A DNA stretch of 37,554 nt from Planctomycetota bacterium (lineage in GTDB: Bacteria; Planctomycetota; UBA1135; UBA2386). The notes beneath the pieces are model-generated. The model was not told where the DNA came from. It saw only the letters and a list, made by a program, of their open reading frames with translations, and made no database searches. This document shows, in pieces, positions 1 to 8,849 of the stretch. Position 1 is the stretch's first letter; every line of letters starts with the position of its first letter. The stretch lies in NCBI GenBank assembly GCA_028281765.1, contig JANQJF010000004.1, positions 90,384 through 127,937 of the forward strand. Direction: 5' to 3'. Both the position numbers and the translations under genes were made by a program.

Positions 1-12
1 GCCATAGGACCG

Positions 13-3000
13 ATGGATCCGAAACCCAAAAAGCCCGACCCCCTTCTCGAGGACCTCCTGTTCGAGTGCCTCGAAGCGGATGACTCACGATCCGCGCTGG
101 AGACGGCCTGCCGCGACCACCCGACGATGGCGGAGAGACTCCGCAACGCATTCGCCCGGCTCGACAAGCACGAACTGGTGGCGGAGGGCGGATTCGAGGC
201 GATCCCGGAGCGGCTCGGGCGCTTCCGGCTGATCCGGAGACTCGGCGAGGGCGGCATGGGCATCGTCTACCTCGCCGACGACGAAGACCTCGGCCGACGA
301 GTGGCGATCAAGTTGATTCGACCCGAGCACGTCTACTTCCCGAAGTCGCGGGCGCGCTTCCAGCGCGAGGTCGAAGCGGTCGCTCGGCTCTCGCACCCGG
401 GGATCGTGAACGTCCATTCGGTCGGCGACGAGAACGGCCTGCCCTACTTCAGCATGGAGTACATCGAGGGTCGCTCCCTCTCGGAGATCCTCGACGGTCT
501 CCGCGGGCGGTCGATCACGTCCCTACGGGGGCGCGACTTGACCGACGCGCGCGACTCCGACATCGAGGCTGACGCACCTTGGCCATTGGCCGTCGTACGA
601 CTCGTCCTCGGAGTGGCCCACGCACTCCGACACGCGCACGAACGCGGTGTCGTGCACCGCGACGTCAAGCCGTCGAACATCATGCTCGACCACCTCGGTC
701 GATCGCGCCTGACCGACTTCGGACTCGCCGGACTCGAAGACGCACAGCAGCTCACGCGCACGCGTTCGGAGCTCGGTTCGCTCCCGTACATGCCGCCCGA
801 GGTCGTGGACGGCAAGGCGACGCAGGCGGAGCCGAACTTCGACATCTACTCACTCGGCGTGACGCTCTACGAACTGCTCACGCTGACGTCGCCGTTCGTC
901 GGCCCCTCACTCGAACGCACGCGTGCGAACATCGTGACCCGCAACTTCCGCCGTCCACGCGTCAAGTCCCCGCAGGTCAGCCGGGATCTCGAGACGGTCT
1001 GCCTGACGATGATGGCCGGCACTCCGGCGCAGCGCTACGCGTCGACGTCGGACGTCGTCGACGAACTCGAACGGGTCCTGGACAACCGGCCGATCCTCGC
1101 GCGACGCAGCGGGCCGTTGCGCCGCGCGCTGCAGTGGTCCCAGCGACGACCCGCGGCGGCGGTCGCGCTGCTGCTTGCGTTCTCGTTGTTCTGCATCGTG
1201 CCGATCGGGATCGCGGTGTGGCAGAGCGACGTCGCGCGCGAGGCCGTACGACTCCAACAAGTCGCGCGCGGCAACGCGTACGTCACCGCAATCGCGGCCG
1301 CCGCCGGCGGCGTCGAGCACAACAACTACGCGGACGCACAGCGCAACCTCGAGCTGTGCCCGGAAGAGTTGCGGCGCTGGGAATGGCACTATCTGAACAC
1401 GCTGCTGCACAACAGCGAGCAGACGTTCCTGGGTCACACAGACGGCTTGACCGACGTCGCGCTGGTCGACGACACGATCTTCAGCTGCGCCAGGGACGGC
1501 ACGCTCCGGGCCTGGTCGGAGGACGGCTCGGGCCAAATCGTCGCGGCGGACGACGAGTGGATCCACGTGCTGATGCGGCACGACGAGCACCTGTTGTACG
1601 GCGGCCGCTCGGGCGTCTTGCACCGACTCGACCCCATCTCTCACGCGAGCGAGGTCGCGCTCGATCTCGGGCACCCGATCCGCTCGCTCGCGAAGAACGC
1701 GAACGACACGCTCCTCGCGATCGGGGGCGACGACGGCAGCGTCCATCTGGTCGACCTGCCGGGATTCGACAACCCTCGGATGATCGAGCAACCCGATCGC
1801 GTCCCGACCTTCGCCGTGCAATTCGCCGGGCCAACGCGACTGCTCGCGACCGAAGGCAAGGCTTTCCTGTGTTGGAACGACGCGCTCGCCGACGACGCTC
1901 CACGGCGCTTGGGCAACTGGCGCGGACATCCCGACGCGGCATCGATCACGCATCCCGTGTGGGTCTCCTGCCTGGACGTCATCGATGGGGTCGTCACCAC
2001 ATTCGACGGCAACGGCTGGATCGGACAGTGGGATCTCGAGTCCGGCAGGGCCATCAAAGTGCTCGAACACTACCGGACCGGCGGCATCGATCGGTTCGCT
2101 CGCCTGAGCGACGGAACGATCCTCGCTGCGGGCGCGAGCGTGTTGCTGCGCCTGACGCCGGGACGTTGGCCGATGCGCTATCGCGGTCACGTCGACGACG
2201 TGTCCGCGATCGATGTCGACGAAGAGAGAGGGTGGATCGTGACGGGATCGCGGGACCGGTCCGTGCGTCGGTGGCGCCTCGCCCCACCGCAACCCGTGCT
2301 CATTCACGAAGCGTCGGTTCGCGATCTCGACGTCACGAACGAGTCGATCTTGACGGTGTCGGACAAGACACTCCGGGTGTGGCCACGGGACGGCGACCCG
2401 AAGCCGCTCGAAATCGGGCTCCACGATCGCGCACTCGAGATCGCGGCCCACCCCGACTCGACCCACGCGCTCCTCAACGTGCAGGGGTCCGGCTACCTGA
2501 TCGAACTCCGGGCCGGCGCCGAACCCGAACTGCTGACGAGCGGAACGGACCTCGTGGAGTTCGCGTGGTTCGAGGACGGCTCGGGCGCCTACCTCCTCCA
2601 GCATCCGGCGAAGCTTCTGCGCTGGGACTTCGGCGCCGACTCACCGACCGAGATCGCGGATCTCGGATTCGACTCCAAGTGCTCGGCCATGGCCCTCCAG
2701 CCCGGGGGCACGCACCTGCTACTCACCGACGTCGACGGCGTGGTGCGGATCGTCGACGCGGAATCGCCGTCGGAGGTGCGGATCATCGCGGATCACGGTC
2801 GAAGGGCGCGGGATTGCACGTTCACGCCCGACGGGAAGGTCGCGATCTCCTGCGCCTACGACAGCCGCATCAAGTTCCGGGACGTCGAAACCGGCCTGCC
2901 GGCCCGCGAAGATCTGATCTGGTCCGCGCACAACATCGAGTCCTTGGCGATGCATCCCGACGGCAAGCGACTGGCCGCCGGCGCGATCAACGACTCTCTG

Positions 3001-3171
3001 ATCGCGATCTTCGACATGGATCGGGATGAAACGATCCTGGTCCTCTCGGATCACCGCCGCGCCGCGCTCGCGCTCGCGTTCACTCCCGACGGCCACGACC
3101 TCGTCTCCGGTTCTTGGGACCGGACCGCGAGGATTTGGCCTTCGGGCTATACGCTGTGGAGTAGGCGCTGA
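13..3171 (+). CDS. Membrane Ser/Thr protein kinase with C-terminal WD40 propeller
   Basis: This 1052-residue protein carries a complete Hanks-type kinase domain at about residues 70-355. Visible elements are the glycine loop GEGGMGIVY (78-86), the VAIK lysine (K100), the catalytic loop HRDVKPSN (215-222), DFG (235-237) and PPE (261-263, replacing APE). A single membrane segment follows at about 381-402. The rest, about residues 455-1050, is a run of WD40-like repeats with blades ending in forms such as WD, WR or IWP, predicted to lie outside the cytoplasm. Kinases of this layout phosphorylate Ser/Thr on target proteins; the propeller is a plausible ligand- or partner-binding sensor, which is inference. 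The ATG at 13 is the first in frame, but upstream context is cut by the window edge. The 3' end overlaps the convergent RNA methyltransferase gene by 92 bp. Confidence 0.93.
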   Translation: MDPKPKKPDPLLEDLLFECLEADDSRSALETACRDHPTMAERLRNAFARLDKHELVAEGGFEAIPERLGRFRLIRRLGEGGMGIVYLADDEDLGRRVAIKLIRPEHVYFPKSRARFQREVEAVARLSHPGIVNVHSVGDENGLPYFSMEYIEGRSLSEILDGLRGRSITSLRGRDLTDARDSDIEADAPWPLAVVRLVLGVAHALRHAHERGVVHRDVKPSNIMLDHLGRSRLTDFGLAGLEDAQQLTRTRSELGSLPYMPPEVVDGKATQAEPNFDIYSLGVTLYELLTLTSPFVGPSLERTRANIVTRNFRRPRVKSPQVSRDLETVCLTMMAGTPAQRYASTSDVVDELERVLDNRPILARRSGPLRRALQWSQRRPAAAVALLLAFSLFCIVPIGIAVWQSDVAREAVRLQQVARGNAYVTAIAAAAGGVEHNNYADAQRNLELCPEELRRWEWHYLNTLLHNSEQTFLGHTDGLTDVALVDDTIFSCARDGTLRAWSEDGSGQIVAADDEWIHVLMRHDEHLLYGGRSGVLHRLDPISHASEVALDLGHPIRSLAKNANDTLLAIGGDDGSVHLVDLPGFDNPRMIEQPDRVPTFAVQFAGPTRLLATEGKAFLCWNDALADDAPRRLGNWRGHPDAASITHPVWVSCLDVIDGVVTTFDGNGWIGQWDLESGRAIKVLEHYRTGGIDRFARLSDGTILAAGASVLLRLTPGRWPMRYRGHVDDVSAIDVDEERGWIVTGSRDRSVRRWRLAPPQPVLIHEASVRDLDVTNESILTVSDKTLRVWPRDGDPKPLEIGLHDRALEIAAHPDSTHALLNVQGSGYLIELRAGAEPELLTSGTDLVEFAWFEDGSGAYLLQHPAKLLRWDFGADSPTEIADLGFDSKCSAMALQPGGTHLLLTDVDGVVRIVDAESPSEVRIIADHGRRARDCTFTPDGKVAISCAYDSRIKFRDVETGLPAREDLIWSAHNIESLAMHPDGKRLAAGAINDSLIAIFDMDRDETILVLSDHRRAALALAFTPDGHDLVSGSWDRTARIWPSGYTLWSRR

Positions 3172-4270
3172 TCCGCAACCCGCCGTGCTCGGTGTGGAAC
3201 GCGCGCCCGGCTCCGAGCCGTGTGGCATCCGCGAGCTGCGCATCGCTCGTCACGAACGCCGTGCGCCACGCGGACGGCAGTGCTCCGGCCAGGGAACCGA
3301 ACTTCGCGTAGAGGTCGCGCAGCGCGGCGACGTTGCCGATGCGTTCGCCGTACGGAGGGTTTGTGACGACCGCGCCACATTCGGGGGCCGACGGATCGCC
3401 CGAGAGAAACGCCGCGTCGCTCAACGCGCACTCGGTCCACTGCACGTCGACGCCCGCGCGTTCGGCATTCGCACGCGCGGCCTCGATCGCACCGGCGTCC
3501 CGATCGCTTCCGAATACCCGGACACCGTCGCGAGGCGTTTCGACATCTGCGCGTACGGCCGCCCATGCCTCCGCGTCGAACGGCGCGAGCCGCTCGAAGT
3601 CGAACGCGCGCAAGCGACCCGGCGGTAGCCCGGCCGCCAGGGCCGCGGCCTCGATCGCGATCGTCCCGGCGCCACACATCGGATCGACGAGCGGACTCTC
3701 GCGATCCCAGGTCGAAGCGCGCACCAGCGCGTGCGCGAGGTCTTCTCGTAGCGGCGCCTTCGCGGTCTGCAGACGCCATCCGCGACGGTGCAGCGGCTCG
3801 CCCGAGGTGTCGACAGACACCGTGCATTCGTTGTGGTCGATGCGCACGTGCACGCCCACCGCGCCTTCGTCCGCGGAGCAACCGAACTCCTCGAGCGCCT
3901 CCGCGAACCTCTGCTCGATCGCCCCGGAGTGATAGATCTTCGACTTGCGGCTGCGGGCACGCACGACGCAAGGCGTGCCCGGACGCAGCCAGCTCCCCCA
4001 CTCGACGTTGCCCGCCTTACGACGCAACTCGGGCAGCCGCGCGGCGCGAAAGCGCGCGACGCGTATCAGGACGAAGATCGCGATCCCTGACCAGAGATTG
4101 ACGCGATAGAGCATGCGCTGGTCCGCGGCGAACTCCACGCCGCCGGGCACGACGCGGGACTCCGAGACGCCGAGCTCTCCGAGCTCAGCCGCGAGCAGCG
4201 GCTCGAGCCCCGGCGCGCACGCGGCAAAGGCGTCGACTGCGCCATCGGGCATCGAAAGGGGCTGCGTCAT
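3080..4270 (-). CDS. rlmL: THUMP-domain class I SAM-dependent RNA methyltransferase (RlmL N-terminal-like)
   Basis: The 396-residue product resembles the COG0116 family, the m2G2445 23S rRNA methyltransferase half of RlmL. An N-terminal THUMP-type RNA-binding region (PGLEPLLAAELGELG onward) precedes a Rossmann methyltransferase domain with VDPMCGAGTIAIEAAAL (SAM-binding motif I), FGSDRD (acidic residue binding SAM ribose) and the catalytic NPPYGERIGN. The RlmK half found in gamma-proteobacteria is absent, as is usual outside that group. The frame stays open to an ATG at 4366, but that would run into rlmN; the ATG at 4270, with a GAGAGG purine run about 12 nt upstream, is preferred, and ATG 4252 is possible. 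The C-terminus is a basic tail rich in Arg, Lys and Ser, encoded opposite the last WD40 blade of the kinase gene. It is divergent from rlmN with a 67-bp gap. Exact rRNA target is inferred. Confidence 0.85.
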   Translation of the reverse strand: MTQPLSMPDGAVDAFAACAPGLEPLLAAELGELGVSESRVVPGGVEFAADQRMLYRVNLWSGIAIFVLIRVARFRAARLPELRRKAGNVEWGSWLRPGTPCVVRARSRKSKIYHSGAIEQRFAEALEEFGCSADEGAVGVHVRIDHNECTVSVDTSGEPLHRRGWRLQTAKAPLREDLAHALVRASTWDRESPLVDPMCGAGTIAIEAAALAAGLPPGRLRAFDFERLAPFDAEAWAAVRADVETPRDGVRVFGSDRDAGAIEAARANAERAGVDVQWTECALSDAAFLSGDPSAPECGAVVTNPPYGERIGNVAALRDLYAKFGSLAGALPSAWRTAFVTSDAQLADATRLGAGRAFHTEHGGLRISAYSTAYSPKAKSSRSGPKNRRRGRGRRE

Positions 4271-4337
4271 CGGGCGCACGAGCCTCTCGTCGCCCGCGTT
4301 TGTTGCAAGCGTTTTCCCGGCGTGTTCTGCTCTCGGA

Positions 4338-5417
4338 ATGCAGCCGCCGGTGCAGATCCTGGGCATGACCCGCGACGAACTCGCCGTCGCCGCGCAGGAA
4401 CGCGTCGGCCGAGGCGCGGGCGCCGCGACCGAGGTCTACCGCGCGGCGATGCGCGACGGGGAACTCGCGCCCGAGCGCGCGGGACTCGGCGCTGCTGCGA
4501 GCGCGCGATGGCGCGACGCCTTCGCGTGTGATCTCCCGTCGGTCGAACGCGTCGTCACGGAACCGACGGACCTCGGCGCGGAAGTATCGAAAGCCGTGCT
4601 GCGAACCGCGGACGACCGACGCTTCGAATGCGTGCACATCCCGATCGGCACGCGACGCACCTCGCTGTGCGTGTCGACGCAGGTCGGCTGCGGCATGGCG
4701 TGTCGATTCTGCGAGACCGCGCGCATGGGGCTGGTGCGCAATCTGACCGCGGCCGAGATCGTCGGGCAGATCGTCGCGGTGCGTCGCGAATTGGGCTGGC
4801 GCCCGAGTTCGATCGTTTTCATGGGCATGGGCGAAGTGCTCGACAACTTCGAGGCGCTCGTCACGGCGTTGCGCGCCTTGACCGATCGCAACGGCCTGGC
4901 GTTCGCCCACGACAAGCTGACCGTGTGCACGGTCGGCCATGTCGACGGCATCCGGAGGCTCGCGGAGCTGGGATGGAAGCGCCTCAACCTGTCGGTCAGC
5001 CTGAACTCGGCGGACGACACGACTAGAGAACGGCTCATGCCGGTTGCGGCGCGGAGTTCACTCGAGGAGTTGCAGCGCGCGCTCGCGGACTACCGCCAGC
5101 GCGCAAACTTCCAGCTCGGCGTGCACTACTGCCTGATGCCGGGCATCAACGACGCACGAGAGGATGCGCACGCGGTCGCGGCGTGGTGCCGGCCACTCGG
5201 TCGCACGTTGGTACAGGTGATTCCCTACAACCCGGGCTCCGTCCCGTTGACGCGGCCGCCCTCCGATGAGGAGGTGGCGCGATTCGTGGAATGGTTGCGG
5301 GAGGATGGGTTGAGCGTGCGCAGACGCATCACGAAGGGGCGAGGCGTGATGGCGGCTTGCGGGCAGTTGGGGGAAGCGCGGGTTCGGGCGGCGGCGGGCG
5401 CGGGCGACGCGCCCTGA
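4338..5417 (+). CDS. rlmN: Radical SAM 23S rRNA (adenine-C2)-methyltransferase RlmN
   Basis: This 359-residue enzyme matches RlmN, which methylates C2 of A2503 in 23S rRNA and A37 of some tRNAs by a radical-SAM ping-pong mechanism. The 4Fe-4S motif CxxxCxxC is C118-GMA-C122-RF-C125, followed by the family hallmark RNLTAAEIVGQI and the glycine-rich MGMGEVLDN. The two non-cluster catalytic cysteines are present: C111 (in LCVSTQVGC) and C341 (in GVMAACGQL), equivalent to E. coli Cys118 and Cys355, so the protein looks catalytically complete. The first ATG that does not run into the divergent methyltransferase gene is at 4338; ATG 4365 (MTRDEL) is an alternative, and neither has a clear Shine-Dalgarno. 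Both divergent neighbours act on RNA, so a shared role in rRNA/tRNA modification is plausible. Confidence 0.92.
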   Translation: MQPPVQILGMTRDELAVAAQERVGRGAGAATEVYRAAMRDGELAPERAGLGAAASARWRDAFACDLPSVERVVTEPTDLGAEVSKAVLRTADDRRFECVHIPIGTRRTSLCVSTQVGCGMACRFCETARMGLVRNLTAAEIVGQIVAVRRELGWRPSSIVFMGMGEVLDNFEALVTALRALTDRNGLAFAHDKLTVCTVGHVDGIRRLAELGWKRLNLSVSLNSADDTTRERLMPVAARSSLEELQRALADYRQRANFQLGVHYCLMPGINDAREDAHAVAAWCRPLGRTLVQVIPYNPGSVPLTRPPSDEEVARFVEWLREDGLSVRRRITKGRGVMAACGQLGEARVRAAAGAGDAP

Positions 5418-5440
5418 GACCGTCGCCCCCGCTCTCAACC

Positions 5441-6211
5441 TCAGAACGTCGCCACGTACCGCGCCGGATCGCCCTCGTACTTCTCCAGCCAGTAGTGATC
5501 CACCACCTGATCCAGGCACCGCACCCGATGCCCCGTCGCTTCCTGGAACGCGATCGACATCGCGATCTGCTCGTCGAGACGATTGTCGCCACGTGGTTCC
5601 GGGTCAACCTGCGCGAGCTGCCACAGGAACTCCTTCGCCCGGAGTAGCTGCAGCTTGTATTCCTCCGGCACGTAGACCGCACCGGAGTTCAGCATGTGCA
5701 GCTTCTCGCGATCGCCTTGCCAGCCGAGCATGCCGAAGTTGCACTGCTCGAACATCGTCGAGAAGTCCCGGTCGTGGTCGACGAAGCGACCCTCGTCCTC
5801 GTGCATCCAGACGTCGCGTGACTCGAGGCATTCGCTCAGCGGCGCCTTGACCTCGGTGTCGCTGTCCAGGAACAGCGTGTCTCCCGGCGTCAGCAGCAGC
5901 GCATCGATCTTCGCCGCCAGCACGTAGAGCTCGGGGAACTTCCACCCGTACTTCTGGGTGTACATGTTCGGCACGAACTTGCCCGTGCGGTCGATCCCGA
6001 TCGGGAACGTCAGCACGTTCGGCTGAGCGTGCAGGTACTCGAGGTGCTCGGGCTCGAGGTTGTCGTAGTAGATGAAGACCGGCAGCTGCGGGTGGAACCG
6101 GCGCAGGGTCGCCATCGAGTGCAGGCACTCGTTGAGGACTTGCGTGTTCTGCTCGCGGAGCACGACGAGGTAAACCGCGGACTTCAGAGGGATGAAGCGT
6201 GGAATCTCCAT
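5441..6211 (-). CDS. GT-A fold glycosyltransferase-like protein
   Basis: This 256-residue protein has no signal peptide. The N-terminal strand AVYLVVLREQN and a central LFLDSDTEV, a DxD-type motif that binds the divalent metal and nucleotide-sugar phosphates, suggest a GT-A fold similar to GT8-like enzymes. A later NSGAVYVP is typical of the acceptor side of such folds (compare FNSGVMVI-type motifs in GT8). Donor and acceptor cannot be read from the sequence. It is convergent with rlmN (23-bp gap) and divergent from the GT4 gene at 6296 (84-bp gap), so a shared divergent promoter region is possible. The ATG at 6211 opens the frame. The fold is fairly secure; the enzymatic assignment is tentative. 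Confidence 0.65.
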   Translation of the reverse strand: MEIPRFIPLKSAVYLVVLREQNTQVLNECLHSMATLRRFHPQLPVFIYYDNLEPEHLEYLHAQPNVLTFPIGIDRTGKFVPNMYTQKYGWKFPELYVLAAKIDALLLTPGDTLFLDSDTEVKAPLSECLESRDVWMHEDEGRFVDHDRDFSTMFEQCNFGMLGWQGDREKLHMLNSGAVYVPEEYKLQLLRAKEFLWQLAQVDPEPRGDNRLDEQIAMSIAFQEATGHRVRCLDQVVDHYWLEKYEGDPARYVATF

Positions 6212-6295
6212 GGCAACGCAGGGTTAATCGTCCAGCACGGGGCGGCCGCCTTAGGGAATGACTCCCGCGGGCCCGGGTTCGCCCCTCGGAATCCC

Positions 6296-7414
6296 GTGTC
6301 GATCCTCTTCCTCAATCACCAGAGCGAGTTCGGCGGCGCCGAACGGTCGCTGATCAGCCTCCTGGCAGGCATCGACCGGGACGAATTCCGCCCCCGCCTC
6401 GTGTGCTCGATCGAGGGGCCATTGGCGGCGGCGGCGCGCAATCACGGCGTGCCCGTGCACCTGGTGCCGATGCTGTTCCGAAACCCGGTGAAGAAGGCGC
6501 TCGGCCTGTGGCGCGCCGGCGCCGCGATCGCCGAGCTGTGTGAGCGCGAGTCGGTGCGGGCGATCCATGCGAACACGTTGATCGCGGGCTACTGCGGTCT
6601 GCGCGCCGCGCGACGCGCGGGCGTCCCGCTGGTCTGGCACGTCCGGGACGAGACCTATCCCGCGATCGCGAAGGTCGCGGTGCGGCGTGCAGACCGGGTC
6701 ATCGCGAACTCGCGCGCGACGGCCCGCAGCCTCGGGCAGGTCGCGAACCTCGAAGTCGTCTACAACGGGATCGACAACGCGTTCTTCGGCGAGCCGATCG
6801 ACCTGCGCCGGCGCGCCCTCCGCCGCGAGCTCGGACTCGAACCCGACACCGTCGTCGTCGCGACCGTCGGGCGCATCGACCCACAGAAGGGCCACGACGT
6901 GCTGATCGAGGCGGCGGAGAAGATGCGAACTCCGGTCGCGTTCGTGATCATCGGTGACGTCCTGTTCGACGCCTCCCGCGAAGAGTTCGGCGACCTCCGT
7001 GTCCGGCTCGAACGCGACGTGACCGCGCGCGGACTCGCGGATCGCTTCCACTTCGTCGGCATGCGCGAAGACGTGTCGGCTCTGCTCGCCGGCTGCGACG
7101 TGCTCGCCCACCCGACCCGACGCTACGAATCGTTCGGCCGCGCGATCGCCGAAGCCCAGGCGCTCGGTGTGCCTGCGGTCGCGAGCGACCTCGGCGGCAT
7201 CGCCGAGATCATCGACGACGGCGAGACCGGCTTCCTCGTCACTCCCGGGGACTCGAGCGCGCTCGCCGAAGCCCTCGAATCGGTGTGCGCGGACTCGGCG
7301 CTTCGAGCACGACTCGGAGCCGCGAGCAGGCGCAACGCCGAATCTCGCTTCCGGATGGACCGACACGTCGCCGCGGTCGAATCGATCCTCCGCGACGCCA
7401 TCGACTCCCGATGA
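6296..7414 (+). CDS. Glycosyltransferase family 4 (GT-B) protein
   Basis: The 372-residue product is a retaining GT4 enzyme. It begins with a first Rossmann strand and the loop FGGAERS, which contacts the donor phosphate, and has the C-terminal nucleotide-sugar motif ESFGRAIAE (EX7E) followed by ALGVPAVASDLGGIAEII. The central VVATVGRIDPQKGHDVLIEA is the usual GT4 core. The open frame extends to 6029, but that part lies over the opposite-strand glycosyltransferase; the GTG at 6296 places the start directly before the first beta strand. Its stop codon overlaps the ATG of the next gene (ATGA at 7411-7414), which implies translational coupling. The likely role is glycan or lipopolysaccharide assembly; the sugar is unknown. 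Confidence 0.85.
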   Translation: MSILFLNHQSEFGGAERSLISLLAGIDRDEFRPRLVCSIEGPLAAAARNHGVPVHLVPMLFRNPVKKALGLWRAGAAIAELCERESVRAIHANTLIAGYCGLRAARRAGVPLVWHVRDETYPAIAKVAVRRADRVIANSRATARSLGQVANLEVVYNGIDNAFFGEPIDLRRRALRRELGLEPDTVVVATVGRIDPQKGHDVLIEAAEKMRTPVAFVIIGDVLFDASREEFGDLRVRLERDVTARGLADRFHFVGMREDVSALLAGCDVLAHPTRRYESFGRAIAEAQALGVPAVASDLGGIAEIIDDGETGFLVTPGDSSALAEALESVCADSALRARLGAASRRNAESRFRMDRHVAAVESILRDAIDSR

Positions 7415-8655
7415 TCATGCCACGCCCAACGACGCTCGGGACCGCACTCCTCGCCACGGCGCTGCTGCTGCCGGCGGCCTGCCGGTTCCAGCAGCTCGGC
7501 GAGGAGATCGCCGCCCTCCACGCGACCCCGACGCTCGCGATCGATGTCGTCACGGACGGCGACGCGGCGCGACCGTGCTTCGTCTTCGCGCTGCATGCAG
7601 ACACCCTCGAGCGCGTCGGCATCGGTGTCGTGCACGGCCCCGGACGCGCCGAACTGCGGTGCCCCCCTGGCGAGTACGTGATCGGCGCCTTCCAGGATCT
7701 CGACGAAGACTTCTCCTACGACGACGACGAGCCCGCCCGCCTGTGGAACAGCGCCATCCCGCTGCGGGTCGAACCGAGCCAATCCGTCGCGATCGCGCTC
7801 GAACTCGAGCCGATGCCGGACGACATGAGTCCACGAGTCGTCGAGACCATTCGCCGCGCGCGGGCCGCCCACGCCGACCTCAAGGTGCGCGGCATCGGCA
7901 AGCGAGCCACACTCGACGACCCGCGCTTCTCGCGGGACAACGTCGACCGCGGCCTCTGGAAGCCGCGAGACTTCCTGTTCGACGACCTGCTCGGGATCTA
8001 TCTGCTCGAGGAGTACGACCCGTCCCGCACACCCGTCGTGTTCGTGCACGGCTTCGCCGGCTCCCCCACGGACTTTCGCGCGACGATCGCCGCGCTCGAT
8101 CGAGACCGCTACCAGGCGTGGGTCTACTTCTATCCGACCTCGCTGAGACTCGAGGAACTGGGGAAGCATCTGTTCCGATCGCTCGTGCTCCTGCACTCCG
8201 AACACAAGCCCGACTCGATCGCGGTCGTCGCGCACAGCATGGGCGGACTGGTATCCCGCAGCGCGCTCGCCGCGTACACCCGCGACGGCCACCACGACTT
8301 CATCGAACGGTTCGTCACGATCGCATCCCCACTCGGAGGCATGCCGAGCGCCGCGATCGGCGCGTACTGGGCACCGACCCCGATGCCGTGCTGGTACGAC
8401 CTCGTGCCGAGCAGCCCGTTCTTGTCGGAGCTGTTCACGACGCCACTGCGGGTCGGGCTTCGCCACGACGTCGTATTCGCATTCGAAGCCGGGAGCTCGA
8501 GCGACGGCGCGGTCGAGCTGACGAGCCAGCTCCGCCCGGAAGCGCTCGACCAGGTGAACGCGCTCCACGCGGTGGAAGCCGACCACGTCGGGGTCCTCGC
8601 GCACCCGCGTTGCCACGAAGCCCTCGCGCGCATCCTCGCCTCACTGCACGAGTAG
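7411..8655 (+). CDS. Putative lipoprotein alpha/beta hydrolase (lipase/PGAP1-like)
   Basis: This 414-residue protein starts with a short hydrophobic signal ending in LLPAAC, a lipobox-like sequence (Pro at -3 is unusual), so it is probably lipid-anchored. The second half is an alpha/beta-hydrolase: oxyanion-hole motif VHGFAGSPTDF (H213-G-F) and the nucleophile elbow AHSMGG with Ser276. A His in EADHVGVL near the C-terminus is the candidate catalytic base, by analogy with triacylglycerol lipases and PGAP1-like acyl hydrolases. Residues 30-140 are an extra N-terminal domain of unknown function with a beta-rich look. The ATG overlaps the stop of the GT4 gene, so both probably belong to one transcript. 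The substrate is not deducible. Confidence 0.8.
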   Translation: MIMPRPTTLGTALLATALLLPAACRFQQLGEEIAALHATPTLAIDVVTDGDAARPCFVFALHADTLERVGIGVVHGPGRAELRCPPGEYVIGAFQDLDEDFSYDDDEPARLWNSAIPLRVEPSQSVAIALELEPMPDDMSPRVVETIRRARAAHADLKVRGIGKRATLDDPRFSRDNVDRGLWKPRDFLFDDLLGIYLLEEYDPSRTPVVFVHGFAGSPTDFRATIAALDRDRYQAWVYFYPTSLRLEELGKHLFRSLVLLHSEHKPDSIAVVAHSMGGLVSRSALAAYTRDGHHDFIERFVTIASPLGGMPSAAIGAYWAPTPMPCWYDLVPSSPFLSELFTTPLRVGLRHDVVFAFEAGSSSDGAVELTSQLRPEALDQVNALHAVEADHVGVLAHPRCHEALARILASLHE

Positions 8656-8695
8656 CCGCACGGTCGCTCCGACGCCGAGCCCGTACAAAACGAGA

Positions 8696-8739
8696 GCCGG
8701 ACACGCGCCCAGTTTCCCTATGCCAAACGCGCGTCCGGC
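8696..8739. terminator. Candidate hairpin between convergent genes
   Basis: A 12-bp stem with one mismatch (8696-8707 with 8728-8739, core GCCGGAC/GTCCGGC) closes a 20-nt loop, 40 bp after the hydrolase stop and 110 bp from the stop of the convergent beta-helix gene. There is no T-tract on either side, so it may be a Rho-dependent or 3'-end stabilising hairpin and not a classic intrinsic terminator. Nothing else was recognised in the 194-bp gap. Confidence 0.35.
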
Positions 8740-8849
8740 CCGTTCTGCACCGCATCAGTGACAAAGGAGGAGGTGTGCGATGCAGAACCACCGGTGATAT
8801 CGACAGAGTCGGGATCGAACTTCAGGCGCTTGTCCCGTGATCACACTAG

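Noticed and set aside
6029..6295. An N-terminal extension of the GT4 glycosyltransferase gene
   Set aside because: It overlaps the opposite-strand glycosyltransferase and has no homologous features; the GTG at 6296 sits right before the first Rossmann strand.
8763..8797. A strong Shine-Dalgarno-like run AAGGAGGAGG followed by an ATG at 8780
   Set aside because: The frame ends after five codons (MQNHR), and other starts run only into antisense of the beta-helix gene. It lies in the 3' region between convergent genes, so it was not annotated as a gene.
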